A stretch of DNA of 64,000 bases. It comes from Methylobacterium hispanicum. Its GTDB lineage: Bacteria > Pseudomonadota > Alphaproteobacteria > Rhizobiales > Beijerinckiaceae. Under the pieces are notes generated by a model that saw nothing but the letters and a program-made list of their open reading frames with translations, was not told the origin of the DNA and searched no databases. Made by a program: the position numbers and the translations under genes. Shown piece after piece: positions 45,647 to 55,011 of this stretch (positions within the stretch are counted from its first letter, which is position 1; the number at the start of each line of letters is the position of its first letter). The stretch is taken from assembly GCF_022179285.1 (NCBI RefSeq), contig NZ_BPQO01000034.1, forward strand, positions 1-64,000, read 5' to 3'.

Positions 45647-46264
45647 CCCTGCTCATCGACCTGCTAGCGGCGGCAGCGGATAGGATTGGCGCGATCCTCG
45701 TCATGCCCGGCCGCCGGGACACGACGGCGGGCTGCTCGGCCTGCACGAGGGTGGAGCGAAAGCCGCGGGGCGAGCGTTGGCACTGCTGCACGTGTGGTCC
45801 TGTCCTGCGGCGAGACCAGGCCTCCTCCGTCGAGACGCCCGGGTCAATTCAAACCGACTCGCCACTTCGCCACGCGCGAGTTGGCTGCGGGCGGTGCCGG
45901 GCTCCCCGGGCGAGCCGCGCGCCTGCGCACGTGCCTCGCCGGGACCTCCCGGGACCTCACAACGATGGCGATACCGCGGGACCGGAGATCGTCGCCCTGA
46001 TGACGATCAAGGCTTCCTGGCAGCGCCTGCGCACGGCGACCCGGCACCGGGGCCGTGGCCGGTGCACGCGCAAGGCCCGCAGCCCGGTCCGGCTGACCGG
46101 CCGCCGTGGTCCGAACGACGGCCAGGCCGTTGCGCCGTTGCGACACCGCCGCCGCGATCTCGGCGGCGCCGGAACGACTCGGAGTTGACCTAGTGGCGTC
46201 GGATACCGGGCCGGGGCATGCTCCGCGGCGGAAGCCTGGCTCGGGTCTAGGAGGGGGGACGGAC
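45647..46264. other. Intergenic stretch with no supported gene
   Basis: About 620 bases before the predicted nuclease gene. Frames on both strands lack conserved character. Its right end has AGGAGGGG, the ribosome site of the next gene. Confidence 0.5.
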
Positions 46265-47551
46265 GTGGACGAAGCCTGGGTCGGCAAGCTCCTCCGGCAC
46301 TGGCGCGAGGATGCCGGCGCTTCCTACAGGACGTGGTTCCTGTGGGAGGAGCGTATCAAGAACTTCCGCTCGATCCGGCGCGGCATCCAGGCCGTCGTCG
46401 AGGAGATCCGGACCGGCGCCTTCGGCAATGCGTACCGAGGCTCCTCGCTGGAGACGGTTGTCCACTCCATCGCGGAGCAACGCCAGGTCTTCAAGGGCGC
46501 CGACCACGCCTTCCTCTGGAAGCCGAAGCTGCGCATCCCGGATATCTACGAGAACCGCGACAACCAGCTCGCCTTCGGCCGGTTCCTCGACACGTGCCTG
46601 TGTTGCAACGCCGAGGCGCATGTCCTGTCGGCGGTCCAGGCACTCGACCGGGCGCGCATCAAGGGCCTGGGCCCCGCGGCCGCGAACCTGCTCTACTTCC
46701 TGCACCCGACCTGGATGCCACCGTTCAACACCGCCATCGTGAAGGGGTACAACGCCCTCGCCGGCGCCAACGTGAAGCTCGGCAGGTGGGACGAATACCT
46801 CGCCATGCGCCGGGGCATCCTCGCCCTCAACGACGCCCACCGGTCGCTTCTCTCGAACGACCTCGGCGCGGCCGCCGGCTTCCTGTTCGACGTCGGCTCC
46901 GGCCGTTACCCGCTGCCGGAACGCGACACGGCGGGGGCGCTGGAGCGCTGGCGCGAGGACCTCGGCCGCGTCCGGGCGGAGGCCGCCGGCGCCTCGAAGG
47001 CCGTCGAGGCCGCCCGGGACGCCGACCACACACACACCGAGATCCAGGGCTGGCTGCGGGATCTCGGCCTCGCGCTCGGCTTCGGCGTCTGGATAGCCGC
47101 GAACGACGCGAGCCGGTCCTACGCCGGCGGCCGGCTATCGGACGGATGCCTGGAGCGCCTGCCTGCACGGCTGACCGCGAACGGCTCGGCCGAAACGGTC
47201 CGCCTGATCGACGTGATCTGGCTCGACGGGGCGAGCGGCGACGTCGCGGCGGCCTTCGAGGTCGAGCACACGACGAGCATCTACTCCGGCATCGTGCGCA
47301 TGCTCGACCTCGCGCTGGGCATCGAGGGTGGAACCGGCCGCAACTTCTTCCTCGTGGCCCCGGACAGTCGCGAGGGCGACGTCAGGGCGCAATTCGCCCG
47401 TCCGGCCTTCTCCCGGGTGGGCGAGCTGGACTTGCGCTACCTTCCCTACAGCGAGCTCCGCGACCACCGCGCGAGCATCGCGCGCTTCGGCAGCGGCCTG
47501 AAGGGCGTGCTGGCCATCGCGCGTCCCGTGACCGCGCGCCTCCGGCCGTAG
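46265..47551 (+). CDS. Predicted PD-(D/E)XK-type nuclease with HhH-like N-terminal domain
   Basis: A 428-residue protein. An N-terminal region (about 100-200) has RIKGLGPAAANLLYFLHP, resembling a helix-hairpin-helix glycosylase-like fold. A helical linker (about 225-260) leads to a C-terminal nuclease-like core: LIDVIWLDG (Asp316) and AAFEVEHTTSIYSG (Glu332, Glu334), matching the D...ExE pattern of a PD-(D/E)XK variant seen in type II restriction-like proteins. No methyltransferase gene is adjacent. The start is a GTG at 46265 with AGGAGGGG upstream. It is probably a standalone defence nuclease. Confidence 0.7.
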   Translation: MDEAWVGKLLRHWREDAGASYRTWFLWEERIKNFRSIRRGIQAVVEEIRTGAFGNAYRGSSLETVVHSIAEQRQVFKGADHAFLWKPKLRIPDIYENRDNQLAFGRFLDTCLCCNAEAHVLSAVQALDRARIKGLGPAAANLLYFLHPTWMPPFNTAIVKGYNALAGANVKLGRWDEYLAMRRGILALNDAHRSLLSNDLGAAAGFLFDVGSGRYPLPERDTAGALERWREDLGRVRAEAAGASKAVEAARDADHTHTEIQGWLRDLGLALGFGVWIAANDASRSYAGGRLSDGCLERLPARLTANGSAETVRLIDVIWLDGASGDVAAAFEVEHTTSIYSGIVRMLDLALGIEGGTGRNFFLVAPDSREGDVRAQFARPAFSRVGELDLRYLPYSELRDHRASIARFGSGLKGVLAIARPVTARLRP

Positions 47552-47931
47552 GCGGGGTCCCGAGGCCGCGCCGCTCCTCTCGCTGAGCGAGGCCTGCGAA
47601 CGTCGCCGGCCGAGCGCCGACGACAAGTTCGCCCGCCGTCGCGGACCCGCAGGACGCGGCACGATCCACATCGGAAGCGTCCCGGACCGGCGCAACAAAC
47701 CCTCCCACGGTATCCGATGCGACGCAGTCGTCCCGGCCCGAGCCTCGAAGGTTCCGTCGCCGACCCTGCGCACCCGGTCGCGTCAAACGGCCCCAGATGG
47801 AGGAAAAGCGGGAAACAATGCGGCAAATGCCGGAGTTCTAGCGAGGTGTACCCTGCAGGGGTATGTCCGGTTAGTACCACACGCCGGCGGGTTGCACGCA
47901 AGCTCCCTCGAACAGCGCAAGGACCCGGCAG
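47552..47931. other. Upstream region of RTX operon
   Basis: About 380 bases without a gene. A CsoR-type dyad lies at 47849-47863, and the last part should hold the promoter of the RTX operon. Composition falls in GC around 47800-47880, as expected of a promoter. Confidence 0.5.
47849..47863 (+). promoter_or_regulatory. CsoR-type operator upstream of RTX operon
   Basis: TACCC-TGCAG-GGGTA, a perfect dyad 68 bases before the RTX start. It shares arms and spacing with the sites at 42538 and 43178, suggesting the same metal repressor controls this operon. Confidence 0.62.
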
Positions 47932-49383
47932 ATGACGCACAATCGGCAGCATCAGAGCTCCCACGACGAACCTGCCAGCCAGCTGAGCTTCGGCGACCAC
48001 AGGCTGTACATCGGCGGGTCCGGCCTCGACGCCTATCCCGGGACGGGCGCGATGGACACCGCCTTCGGCCGGGGCGCCGCCGACTACCTGGCGGGCCGCG
48101 GCGAGAACGACGACCTGCTCGGGGGCAACGGTCGCGACGTCCTGGTCGGCGATGGTGGCATGGACCACCTCGATGGCGGCAGGGGCGCCGACGTGCTCAT
48201 CGGCGGCGACGCGGCCGACGGACTCCGCGGTGAGGACGGGCGCGACTACCTCGACGAAGGGGTCGGCCACGGCGACCTTGAGGGCGGCGCCGGCGATGAC
48301 ATCCTGATAGGCGGGCCCGGCGGCGACGCCTTCGTCATCAGCCCCGACAGCGGCGACGACGTGATCCAGGACTTCCAGGGCGGCCCCGGCATGTTCGACC
48401 ACCTGGCCGTCCGCGGCCTGAACGCCGAGGACCTTCGCTTCGAGGACACCGACGCCGGCGTGCGGATCAGCTGGGATGTGGGCGAGGGGGGGTCGGTCCT
48501 CCTGGCCAGGTTCGAGAAGTCGCAGCTCGCCCAGGACGACTTCATGTTCACCGACGATCGCCAGGTCATCCGTCCGACCGGCGCCGACGCCGAGACCGTC
48601 ACGGCCGACAAGTTCATCAAGGACGAGGGCGGCAACCTCTCCGCCCCCGACGCGGGCAGCGCGACGACCGCCGAGGATGCCTTCCGCTTCGACGAGTTCA
48701 ACGTGAAGGTCGGCACGGCGGGCCGGGACGCCTTCGAGGGTACGGCCGACCGCGACTTCTACTATGGCCAGGATGGCGCCGACCATCTTTCCGGCGGCGC
48801 GGGGGACGATGACCTGTCCGGCGACGCCGGACGCGACGTCCTCGACGGCGGAGAGGGGCAGGACCACCTCATGGGGGGCCGCGGCGCCGATCAGCTCTAC
48901 GGTGGGGACCAGGCCGACAACCTGATGGGCGAGAACGGCAACGACGTGCTCTACGCCGGGGCCGGCCACGACATGCTCGACGGCGGCCGGGGCGACGACG
49001 TGCTGAACGGGGGCGACGGCGCCGACGCCTTCATCGTCGGTCCGGACACCGGCAACGACATCGTTTCCGGCGGCTTCGACGCCGGTCCGGGCGCGTTCGA
49101 CCATATCGCCTTCCGCGACATCACGCCGGACGAGGTCACGGTCGCCGACGTCTCGGGCGGGGTGCGCGTCAGCTGGACGACGACGGAGGGCGACGGCTCG
49201 ATCCTGCTCCAGGGGCTGAAGACGAGCGATCTCGCGCAGGACGACTTCATGTGGAATGCCGACGACGGGACGAGAGGCTCCTTCATCGACGACCCGGCCA
49301 TCACGGGCGAGGGCTCCAGGCTGATCTTCCAGGAGACCGCGACGGCGTCCGCCAGCCCGGAGCACGACTACATGCTCGCCTGA
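47932..49383 (+). CDS. RTX calcium-binding secreted protein
   Basis: A 483-residue acidic protein with two blocks of glycine/aspartate nonapeptides (about residues 45-130 and 262-362), of the GGxGxDxLx type, for example GGRGADVLIGGDAADGL. Each block is followed by a homologous beta-rich module (FVISPDSGDDVI and FIVGPDTGNDIV, both ending AQDDFM), so the protein is an internal duplication. It has no N-terminal signal and should use a C-terminal type I secretion signal; matching ABC and membrane-fusion genes follow. It folds on binding extracellular Ca2+. No lytic or protease domain is present, so a surface-layer or adhesin role is likeliest. Confidence 0.9.
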   Translation: MTHNRQHQSSHDEPASQLSFGDHRLYIGGSGLDAYPGTGAMDTAFGRGAADYLAGRGENDDLLGGNGRDVLVGDGGMDHLDGGRGADVLIGGDAADGLRGEDGRDYLDEGVGHGDLEGGAGDDILIGGPGGDAFVISPDSGDDVIQDFQGGPGMFDHLAVRGLNAEDLRFEDTDAGVRISWDVGEGGSVLLARFEKSQLAQDDFMFTDDRQVIRPTGADAETVTADKFIKDEGGNLSAPDAGSATTAEDAFRFDEFNVKVGTAGRDAFEGTADRDFYYGQDGADHLSGGAGDDDLSGDAGRDVLDGGEGQDHLMGGRGADQLYGGDQADNLMGENGNDVLYAGAGHDMLDGGRGDDVLNGGDGADAFIVGPDTGNDIVSGGFDAGPGAFDHIAFRDITPDEVTVADVSGGVRVSWTTTEGDGSILLQGLKTSDLAQDDFMWNADDGTRGSFIDDPAITGEGSRLIFQETATASASPEHDYMLA

Positions 49384-49504
49384 GCGGGTGCGGCCCCGCG
49401 CTCATGCGTGGGGCCGCGCGGCCGGGTGCTTCGCGCTGCCCGGCCCGCACCTGGAAGGCCGCCCGGCCATCCCGCGCCAGCCCCCTCGCATGAGGCAGAA
49501 CGAC

Positions 49505-51349
49505 ATGCAGCCAACCGCGCTCGCGAACAACGCCGTGGCGGCCAACGATGACGAACCGTCTTCCACGACGGCCGAGGTGCGTCCCGGCATCGGGGGCGCG
49601 CTCCTCGGCGTCGGCTTGCTGAGCGCCCTGGTGAACCTGCTCTATCTCACCGGCTCGCTGTTCATGCTGGAGGTGTACGACCGGGTGCTGCCGAGCCGCA
49701 GCGTGCCCACGCTGCTCGGGCTCGCCGCCATCGTTCTCGTCCTCTACGGCTTCCAGGGCCTATTCGACGTGCTGCGCAACCGCCTCCTCGTCCGGATCGG
49801 CGCGTCCGTGGACCGGGCGTTCGGGCGCCGCACCTACGACGCCGTGGTGCAGGCCCCGCTCGTCGCCTCGCGTCACGGCGACGGACTGCAGCCGCTGCGC
49901 GACCTCGACCAGGTTCGCACCTTCCTGTCGAGCCCGGGGCCGGCCGCCCTGTTCGACCTGCCCTGGATCCCCCTCTACCTGCTGCTCTGCTTCGCCTTCC
50001 ACCCCTGGATCGGCGCGGCGGTGCTGGGGGGTGCGCTGCTTCTCGTCTCCATCACCCTCGTCACGGACCTCCTGACCCGCCGTCCGTCGCGGGCAGCGGC
50101 CGCAGCGGCCGGACAGCGCTACACCCTGGCAGAGGCCGGCCGGCGCAATGCCGAGGTTCTGCGGGCAATGGGTATGGCCCCGCGCACGGGCGACATCTGG
50201 GCCGAGGCGAGCGAGCGCAACCTCGTGGCCCAGCGGCGCATATCGGACGTCGCCGGCGGGTTCGGGGCCCTGGCCAAGGTGCTGCGCCTTACCCTGCAAT
50301 CCCTGGTGCTCGGCGTCGGCGCCTACCTCGTGATCGCGGGCGAGGCGACGGGCGGCATCATGATCGCGAGCTCGATCCTGGTCGCCCGGGCCCTGGCCCC
50401 GGTGGAGCTGGCGGTGGCGCACTGGAAATCGCTCGTGGCGGCCCGACAGGGCTGGGGGCGCCTCAAGGCCTTCCTCGCCTCGTTCCCGAGCGAGCGGTTG
50501 AGCGTCGCCCTGCCGCCCCCCTGCGAGAGCGTCCGGGTCGAGGCCGTGACGGTCACGGCCCCCGGGCTCGAACATGCCCTCGTCGAAGACGCCACCTTCT
50601 CGCTGCGGGCCGGCGAGGGGCTCGGCGTCATCGGTGCCAGCGGCTCCGGCAAGTCCTCGCTCATCCGTGCCCTGGTCGGGATCTGGGCGCCGCTCCGCGG
50701 CTGCGTCCGGCTCGACGGCGCCACCCTCGACCAGTGGCCGCCGGAGGTGCTGGGCCGGCACATCGGCTACCTGCCGCAGGACGTCGAACTCTTCGCCGGC
50801 ACGGTGGCGCAGAACATCGCGCGCTTCGACCCGGACGCGCCCTCCGAGGCCATCGTCGCCGCCGCACGCGCCGCCGGCGTCCACGACCTCGTGTGCTCCT
50901 TGCCGAGGGGCTACGACACGCCCATCGGCGAAGGCGGGGCCGCCCTGTCGGGAGGGCAGCGCCAGCGCATCGCGCTGGCGCGCGCCCTCTACGGCGAGCC
51001 GTTCGTCGTCGTCCTCGACGAGCCGAACTCCAACCTCGACGCGGAGGGCGAGGACGCCCTGAACCGCGCGATTCGGGACGTGCGCGCCCGCGGCGGCACC
51101 GTGATCATCGTAGCCCACCGCCCGAGCGCCCTCGCGGCGGTCAATCGCGTGCTGTTCATGGCGGACGGCCGGGTCCGCGCCTTCGGGCCCAAGGATGAGG
51201 TCCTGTCCGCCCTGAAGCGCCCGGCCGCGGCCGCGAGCGCCCGGCTGCCTCGGGTCGAGGGCAAGGAGCGCCCGCCATCCGAGAGACCGGTGCCGCTGCG
51301 CGTGGTCGCCGACGCCGAAGGGGCCCTGTCAGAAGGAGCGCGGGCATGA
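49505..51349 (+). CDS. Type I secretion ABC transporter (PrtD-like)
   Basis: A 614-residue inner-membrane exporter with transmembrane domain (about 25-330) and ATPase domain (about 345-570). Walker A is GASGSGKSS, signature LSGGQRQRIALAR, Walker B VVLDEPNSNLD, and the switch His is in IIVAHRPS. The short N-terminus lacks the C39 peptidase domain, as in PrtD-type RTX exporters. The ATG at 49505 has GAGG upstream; ATG at 49490 is an alternative. It follows the RTX gene by 121 bases and overlaps the next gene by four bases. Confidence 0.93.
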   Translation: MQPTALANNAVAANDDEPSSTTAEVRPGIGGALLGVGLLSALVNLLYLTGSLFMLEVYDRVLPSRSVPTLLGLAAIVLVLYGFQGLFDVLRNRLLVRIGASVDRAFGRRTYDAVVQAPLVASRHGDGLQPLRDLDQVRTFLSSPGPAALFDLPWIPLYLLLCFAFHPWIGAAVLGGALLLVSITLVTDLLTRRPSRAAAAAAGQRYTLAEAGRRNAEVLRAMGMAPRTGDIWAEASERNLVAQRRISDVAGGFGALAKVLRLTLQSLVLGVGAYLVIAGEATGGIMIASSILVARALAPVELAVAHWKSLVAARQGWGRLKAFLASFPSERLSVALPPPCESVRVEAVTVTAPGLEHALVEDATFSLRAGEGLGVIGASGSGKSSLIRALVGIWAPLRGCVRLDGATLDQWPPEVLGRHIGYLPQDVELFAGTVAQNIARFDPDAPSEAIVAAARAAGVHDLVCSLPRGYDTPIGEGGAALSGGQRQRIALARALYGEPFVVVLDEPNSNLDAEGEDALNRAIRDVRARGGTVIIVAHRPSALAAVNRVLFMADGRVRAFGPKDEVLSALKRPAAAASARLPRVEGKERPPSERPVPLRVVADAEGALSEGARA

Positions 51350-52659
51350 GCGCGCAGCGCCCTTGGGACATCCGCCGCTCCGTCCGGCGCCACCTCGTCC
51401 TGAGCCTGGCGGCCGCCGCCCTGCTCACCGTCGGCCTCGGGGGGTGGGCGGCCACCACCGAGCTCGCCGGCGCTGTCGTGGCACCGGGGACGCTCGTCGT
51501 CGATTCCTTCGTCAAGAAGGTGCAGCACCCCACCGGAGGCGTGGTGGGCGAGTTGCGGGTCCGGGACGGCGACCTCGTGCGCGCCGGCCAGGTCGTCATG
51601 CGGCTGGACGAGACCGTGACCCGCGCCAACCTCGCCGTCGTCGACAAGAGCCTGGCCGAGCTGACCGCGCGCCAGGGCCGCCTGGAGGCGGAACGCGACG
51701 GCGCCCCCCGGGTCTCGTTCGCGGCCGTCCTCCGGGGCCGCGCCCAAGGCGACCCGGAGGCGGGGAGGGTGATGGCAGGCGAGACCCGGCTGTTCGAGCT
51801 GCGCCGGGACGCCCGCGCGGGCCAGAAGGCGCAGCTGAAGGAGAGGACCGGCCAGCTCCGGGAGGAGATCCAGGGCCTGACGGGCCAGATCGCCGGCAAG
51901 CGGCGCGAGACCGAGTTGATCAACCGCGAGCTCGAAGGCGTGCGCGACCTCTGGCGCAAGAACCTGGTCCCCATCCAGCGCGTGACCGCCCTGGAGCGCG
52001 ACGCCGCCCGCCTGGAGGGCGAGCACGGGCAGCTCGTCGCCTCCGTCGCGCAGGCGAAGGGAAAGATCTCCGAAACCGAGCTCCAGGTGATCCAGGTCGA
52101 CCAGGACCTGCGCAGCGAGGTGGCGAAGGAGTTGAGCGAGGTGCAGGGCAAGATCGCCGAGCTCGTCGAGAAGCGGGTCGCGGCCGAGGACCAGCTCAAG
52201 CGCATCGACATCCGGGCCCCGCAGGACGGCATGGTCCATCAACTCGCCGTCCACACCATCGGCGGGGTGGTCAGCCCGGGCGAACCCATCATGCTGATCG
52301 TCCCGAGGGCGGACACGCTCGTGATCGAGGCGAAGGTCGCCCCGAAGGACATCGACCAGGTCCGGCTCGGACAAAAGGCCGTGCTGCGCCTGACCGCGTT
52401 CAACCAGCGGACCACCCCGGAGATCGAGGGCACGGTCAGCCTCGTCGCCGCCGACCAGATCACGGACGAGAAGACGGGCACGAGCTTCTTCAAGGTCCAC
52501 GTCAAGCCGGAACCGGACCACGTCGCGCGGCTCAAGGGGATCAAGCTCGTGCCGGGCATGCCGGCCGAGGTTTTCATCCAGACGGGCGAGCGGACGGTGC
52601 TCTCCTACCTGACGAAGCCCCTCAACGATCAGGTCCGGCGGGCGTTCAAGGAAGATTGA
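51346..52659 (+). CDS. HlyD-type membrane-fusion protein of type I secretion
   Basis: A 437-residue periplasmic adaptor linking the ABC exporter to an outer-membrane channel. One N-terminal membrane helix (about 17-38), a biotinyl-lipoyl-like hairpin start (VVDSFVKKVQHPTGGVV), a long coiled coil (about 95-280) and the C-terminal FFKVHVKPE and LVPGMPAEVFI segment identify the HlyD/PrtE family. ATGA overlap with the ABC gene shows coupling. No TolC-like gene is in the window, so a channel from elsewhere must be used. Confidence 0.92.
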   Translation: MSAQRPWDIRRSVRRHLVLSLAAAALLTVGLGGWAATTELAGAVVAPGTLVVDSFVKKVQHPTGGVVGELRVRDGDLVRAGQVVMRLDETVTRANLAVVDKSLAELTARQGRLEAERDGAPRVSFAAVLRGRAQGDPEAGRVMAGETRLFELRRDARAGQKAQLKERTGQLREEIQGLTGQIAGKRRETELINRELEGVRDLWRKNLVPIQRVTALERDAARLEGEHGQLVASVAQAKGKISETELQVIQVDQDLRSEVAKELSEVQGKIAELVEKRVAAEDQLKRIDIRAPQDGMVHQLAVHTIGGVVSPGEPIMLIVPRADTLVIEAKVAPKDIDQVRLGQKAVLRLTAFNQRTTPEIEGTVSLVAADQITDEKTGTSFFKVHVKPEPDHVARLKGIKLVPGMPAEVFIQTGERTVLSYLTKPLNDQVRRAFKED

Positions 52660-52772
52660 GGAAGGCCGGGGCGTATCCCGCCGTCGCGACATCGGTTCCA
52701 GGCGCAGGGGCGGTGCGGTCCCGTGGCCCGGGCCTGGCGAGCGAAGCCCGTCGAGGGAGGGGAGGAGCAAGG

Positions 52773-53111
52773 ATGGAACCGCTGCCGGGGTCGACCGTGA
52801 GCGACTACGCGTTCGTGGCGCTGGTGCTGCTGATGACCGCCGGCCTCGCGCTGCTGGCCGCGGCGGCATTCGCGCGGGTCCCGAGGCGGACGAGCCGTGC
52901 ACCCCAGGCCTGGGCGCAGTTCCGCTTCGGTTACGCCGTATACGCGCTGATCTTCCTCGCCTTCGATATGGAGATGATCTTCATGTATCCCTGGGCGGTC
53001 GTCTTCGCCGATATCGGCGTGACCGCGTTCCTGGACATGCTGGTGTTCATCGCGCTCCTCTCGGCGGGCATCGCCTACGCCTGGGGCATGGGCGGCCTGC
53101 GATGGGAGTAG
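52773..53111 (+). CDS. nuoA: NuoA-like subunit
   Basis: A 112-residue three-helix membrane protein. The second helix has FDMEMIFMYPWAVVF, the NuoA signature with Asp and Glu kept. The cysteine loop (usual YECG) between helix 1 and 2, which contacts the quinone channel, is absent and replaced by RVPRRTSRAPQAWAQ. GGAGG repeats precede the ATG. It is 113 bases after the membrane-fusion gene with no terminator in between, so it may be read from the RTX promoter. It is the first of seven contiguous membrane-arm-like genes. Confidence 0.88.
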   Translation: MEPLPGSTVSDYAFVALVLLMTAGLALLAAAAFARVPRRTSRAPQAWAQFRFGYAVYALIFLAFDMEMIFMYPWAVVFADIGVTAFLDMLVFIALLSAGIAYAWGMGGLRWE

Positions 53112-54007
53112 TGGCGAGCGCCGCGGCGGTGCTGGCTGCGCTCCTCGGAGGCGCCGCCCTGACCCTTGCGGTCGAGCGCCTCTTCTCGCGGCGGGGCCTG
53201 GAGGCCGGGCCGGCGCGCGACGTCGACCTCAGGCGCGGCCTGGACCTGCCCAACGCCGACCGCTGGCTGCTGCCGGCCGGGCCGGCGGTGGCGCTTGGCG
53301 GGGTCGCGCTTGCCATGGTGGTCATCCCGTTCGGGCCGGGTCTGATCGGCCGGGATCTCGGCGTCGGCCTCTTCTACGTCATCGTCGTCGTCGACTTCGT
53401 CGTACTTGGCCTGGCGCTCGCCGGCTGGGGCGCGAACACGCCCGACGCCGTGGAGGCCTGCTACCGCATCGTGGCCCAACTCGTCGCCTACGTGGTGCCG
53501 CTCGGCCTGGCCTATGTCGGCGTGGTCATGATGGCACGCTCCTTGTCGACGGTCGCCGTCGTCGAGGCGCAGCGAGACCTGTGGTTCGTCGTCCTGCAGC
53601 CCACGGGCTTCCTCCTCTACCTCGTCACGGGGCTGATGCAGTCCTACCGCGCCCCGTTCCTGGAGCCGTTCGCCGGATCCATCGGCGGCGGCGTGCTCGG
53701 CGCGGCCGGGGGCTGGTCCGGCCTCCTGTGGCGGGTCGCCCTCGCCGGCGTGCTCCTCGTCGTCGCGGCGGTCGGGGCGGTGCTCTACCTCGGGGGGCCG
53801 TCCGGGCCGTGGCTGCCGGGCTGGGCCTGGATGCTGGCCAAGACCTACGCCCTGATGGCGCTGATGCTGGGGCTCGGACGCTGCGTCCGGCCGTTCTCGA
53901 CGGCCGGGATGCTGGCGCTGTCCTGGAAGGTCCTGATCCCGGCGGGTCTCGTCAACGTGCTCCTCGTCGGCGGCCTGATCCTTCTCGGCGTGGGACCACG
54001 GGCATGA
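53102..54007 (+). CDS. nuoH: Divergent NuoH-like subunit
   Basis: A 301-residue, eight-helix membrane protein that overlaps the nuoA end by ten bases. Similarity to NuoH is seen in the helix AQLVAYVVPLGLAYVGV, but the usual Glu after Ser-Tyr is Val131. The acidic PF-D-LPE-EAELV-G-EYS loop that lines the quinone chamber is replaced by YRAPFLEPFAGSIGGGVL (about 182-199). The N-terminal ER-x-x-GR-x-Q-R-GPN motif is also absent. So it probably cannot bind quinone or transmit redox energy as in complex I. Shorter than the usual 320-350 residues. Confidence 0.8.
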   Translation: MGVVASAAAVLAALLGGAALTLAVERLFSRRGLEAGPARDVDLRRGLDLPNADRWLLPAGPAVALGGVALAMVVIPFGPGLIGRDLGVGLFYVIVVVDFVVLGLALAGWGANTPDAVEACYRIVAQLVAYVVPLGLAYVGVVMMARSLSTVAVVEAQRDLWFVVLQPTGFLLYLVTGLMQSYRAPFLEPFAGSIGGGVLGAAGGWSGLLWRVALAGVLLVVAAVGAVLYLGGPSGPWLPGWAWMLAKTYALMALMLGLGRCVRPFSTAGMLALSWKVLIPAGLVNVLLVGGLILLGVGPRA

Positions 54008-55011
54008 CCGCCGCCTTCGAGCTCACCGCCTTTTTGGTCTGCGCCTTCGTCGCGGTCGCGGGCGCGCTCGGCATGACCACGACCATGAGCATGTTCCGCT
54101 CGGGCATCTTCCTGATGGCCTCCTTCATCGGGGTCGCCGGCCTGTTCATCCTGCTGTCCGCCGACCTGATCGGGCTGCTCCAGGTCATGATGTACATCGG
54201 CGGCTTCCTCGTCATGATCCTGTTCATGGTGCTGGTCATGCACGACCCGGGCGGGGCGATGATGGCTGGCATGGACATGGCCCCGCTGGAGCGCTGGTTC
54301 AGCAAGGGGCTCGTCCCGCGCCAGCCCGCGGAGGTCGGGCAGGACGGCCACCGGCAGGGCGAAGCCGGCGACCAAGCCGCCGCCACCGGACACCACGAGG
54401 GCCACTCCGGCGGCCACCGGCCCCGGCACGGCGGCGCGGCGAGCGGCGACCACGCCCACGCGCACGACGGGGCGGCGAAAGCCATGCCGCACGAGGCCCA
54501 GGGCGGGCACGGCGAGCGCGCGGCCCACCAACACGGACAGGCTTCCCACGGGCACGACCACGCGCACGGGGGCGGTCATGGCGGCATGGACATGGGTGGC
54601 ATGGACATGTCGATGGTGACGCCCGTGCGCCCCGTCGCGGCCTGGCTCGCCCTCTGCGTCGGGGCCGTGCTCGTCGGGATGCTGGTCTTGCGGCCGGCCT
54701 GGCCGGCGATGCCCGAGGCGGTGCCGGACGCGGACTCGGCACGCCGGGTCGGGCATCTCCTCATGGAGAAGTACATGGTCGCCTTCGAGGGCGCCGGCTT
54801 CCTGATCCTGATCGGCATCTTCGGCGCCGTGCTGCTCGCCCGGCCCTCGGCCTACCCGGACGACGCCTCGCGCGCCGCCAAGGTCGCTGTCGACGCCAAG
54901 CCCGAGCCGATCCGGAACGACCGCCTCGCGCCGCTCGCGACCCCGGATCGGGTGGCGGAGCGCCCGGACGAGCAAGAGGCCCACCACCGGAACGGGGGAC
55001 ATATCGGATGA
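54004..55011 (+). CDS. nuoJ: NuoJ-like subunit with histidine-rich insertion
   Basis: A 335-residue membrane protein, about twice the usual length. The NuoJ core (1-82) includes the helix LLQVMMYIGGFLVMILF. Between residues 125 and 202 lies a hydrophilic loop with 18 histidines (for example SHGHDHAHGG), flanked by Met clusters (MMAGMDM and MDMGGMDMSM). Two further helices (about 211-230 and 255-275) follow. The loop looks like a metal-binding segment (zinc, copper or nickel). ATGA overlap links it with nuoH; the following gene overlaps by four bases. Confidence 0.86.
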   Translation: MTAAFELTAFLVCAFVAVAGALGMTTTMSMFRSGIFLMASFIGVAGLFILLSADLIGLLQVMMYIGGFLVMILFMVLVMHDPGGAMMAGMDMAPLERWFSKGLVPRQPAEVGQDGHRQGEAGDQAAATGHHEGHSGGHRPRHGGAASGDHAHAHDGAAKAMPHEAQGGHGERAAHQHGQASHGHDHAHGGGHGGMDMGGMDMSMVTPVRPVAAWLALCVGAVLVGMLVLRPAWPAMPEAVPDADSARRVGHLLMEKYMVAFEGAGFLILIGIFGAVLLARPSAYPDDASRAAKVAVDAKPEPIRNDRLAPLATPDRVAERPDEQEAHHRNGGHIG

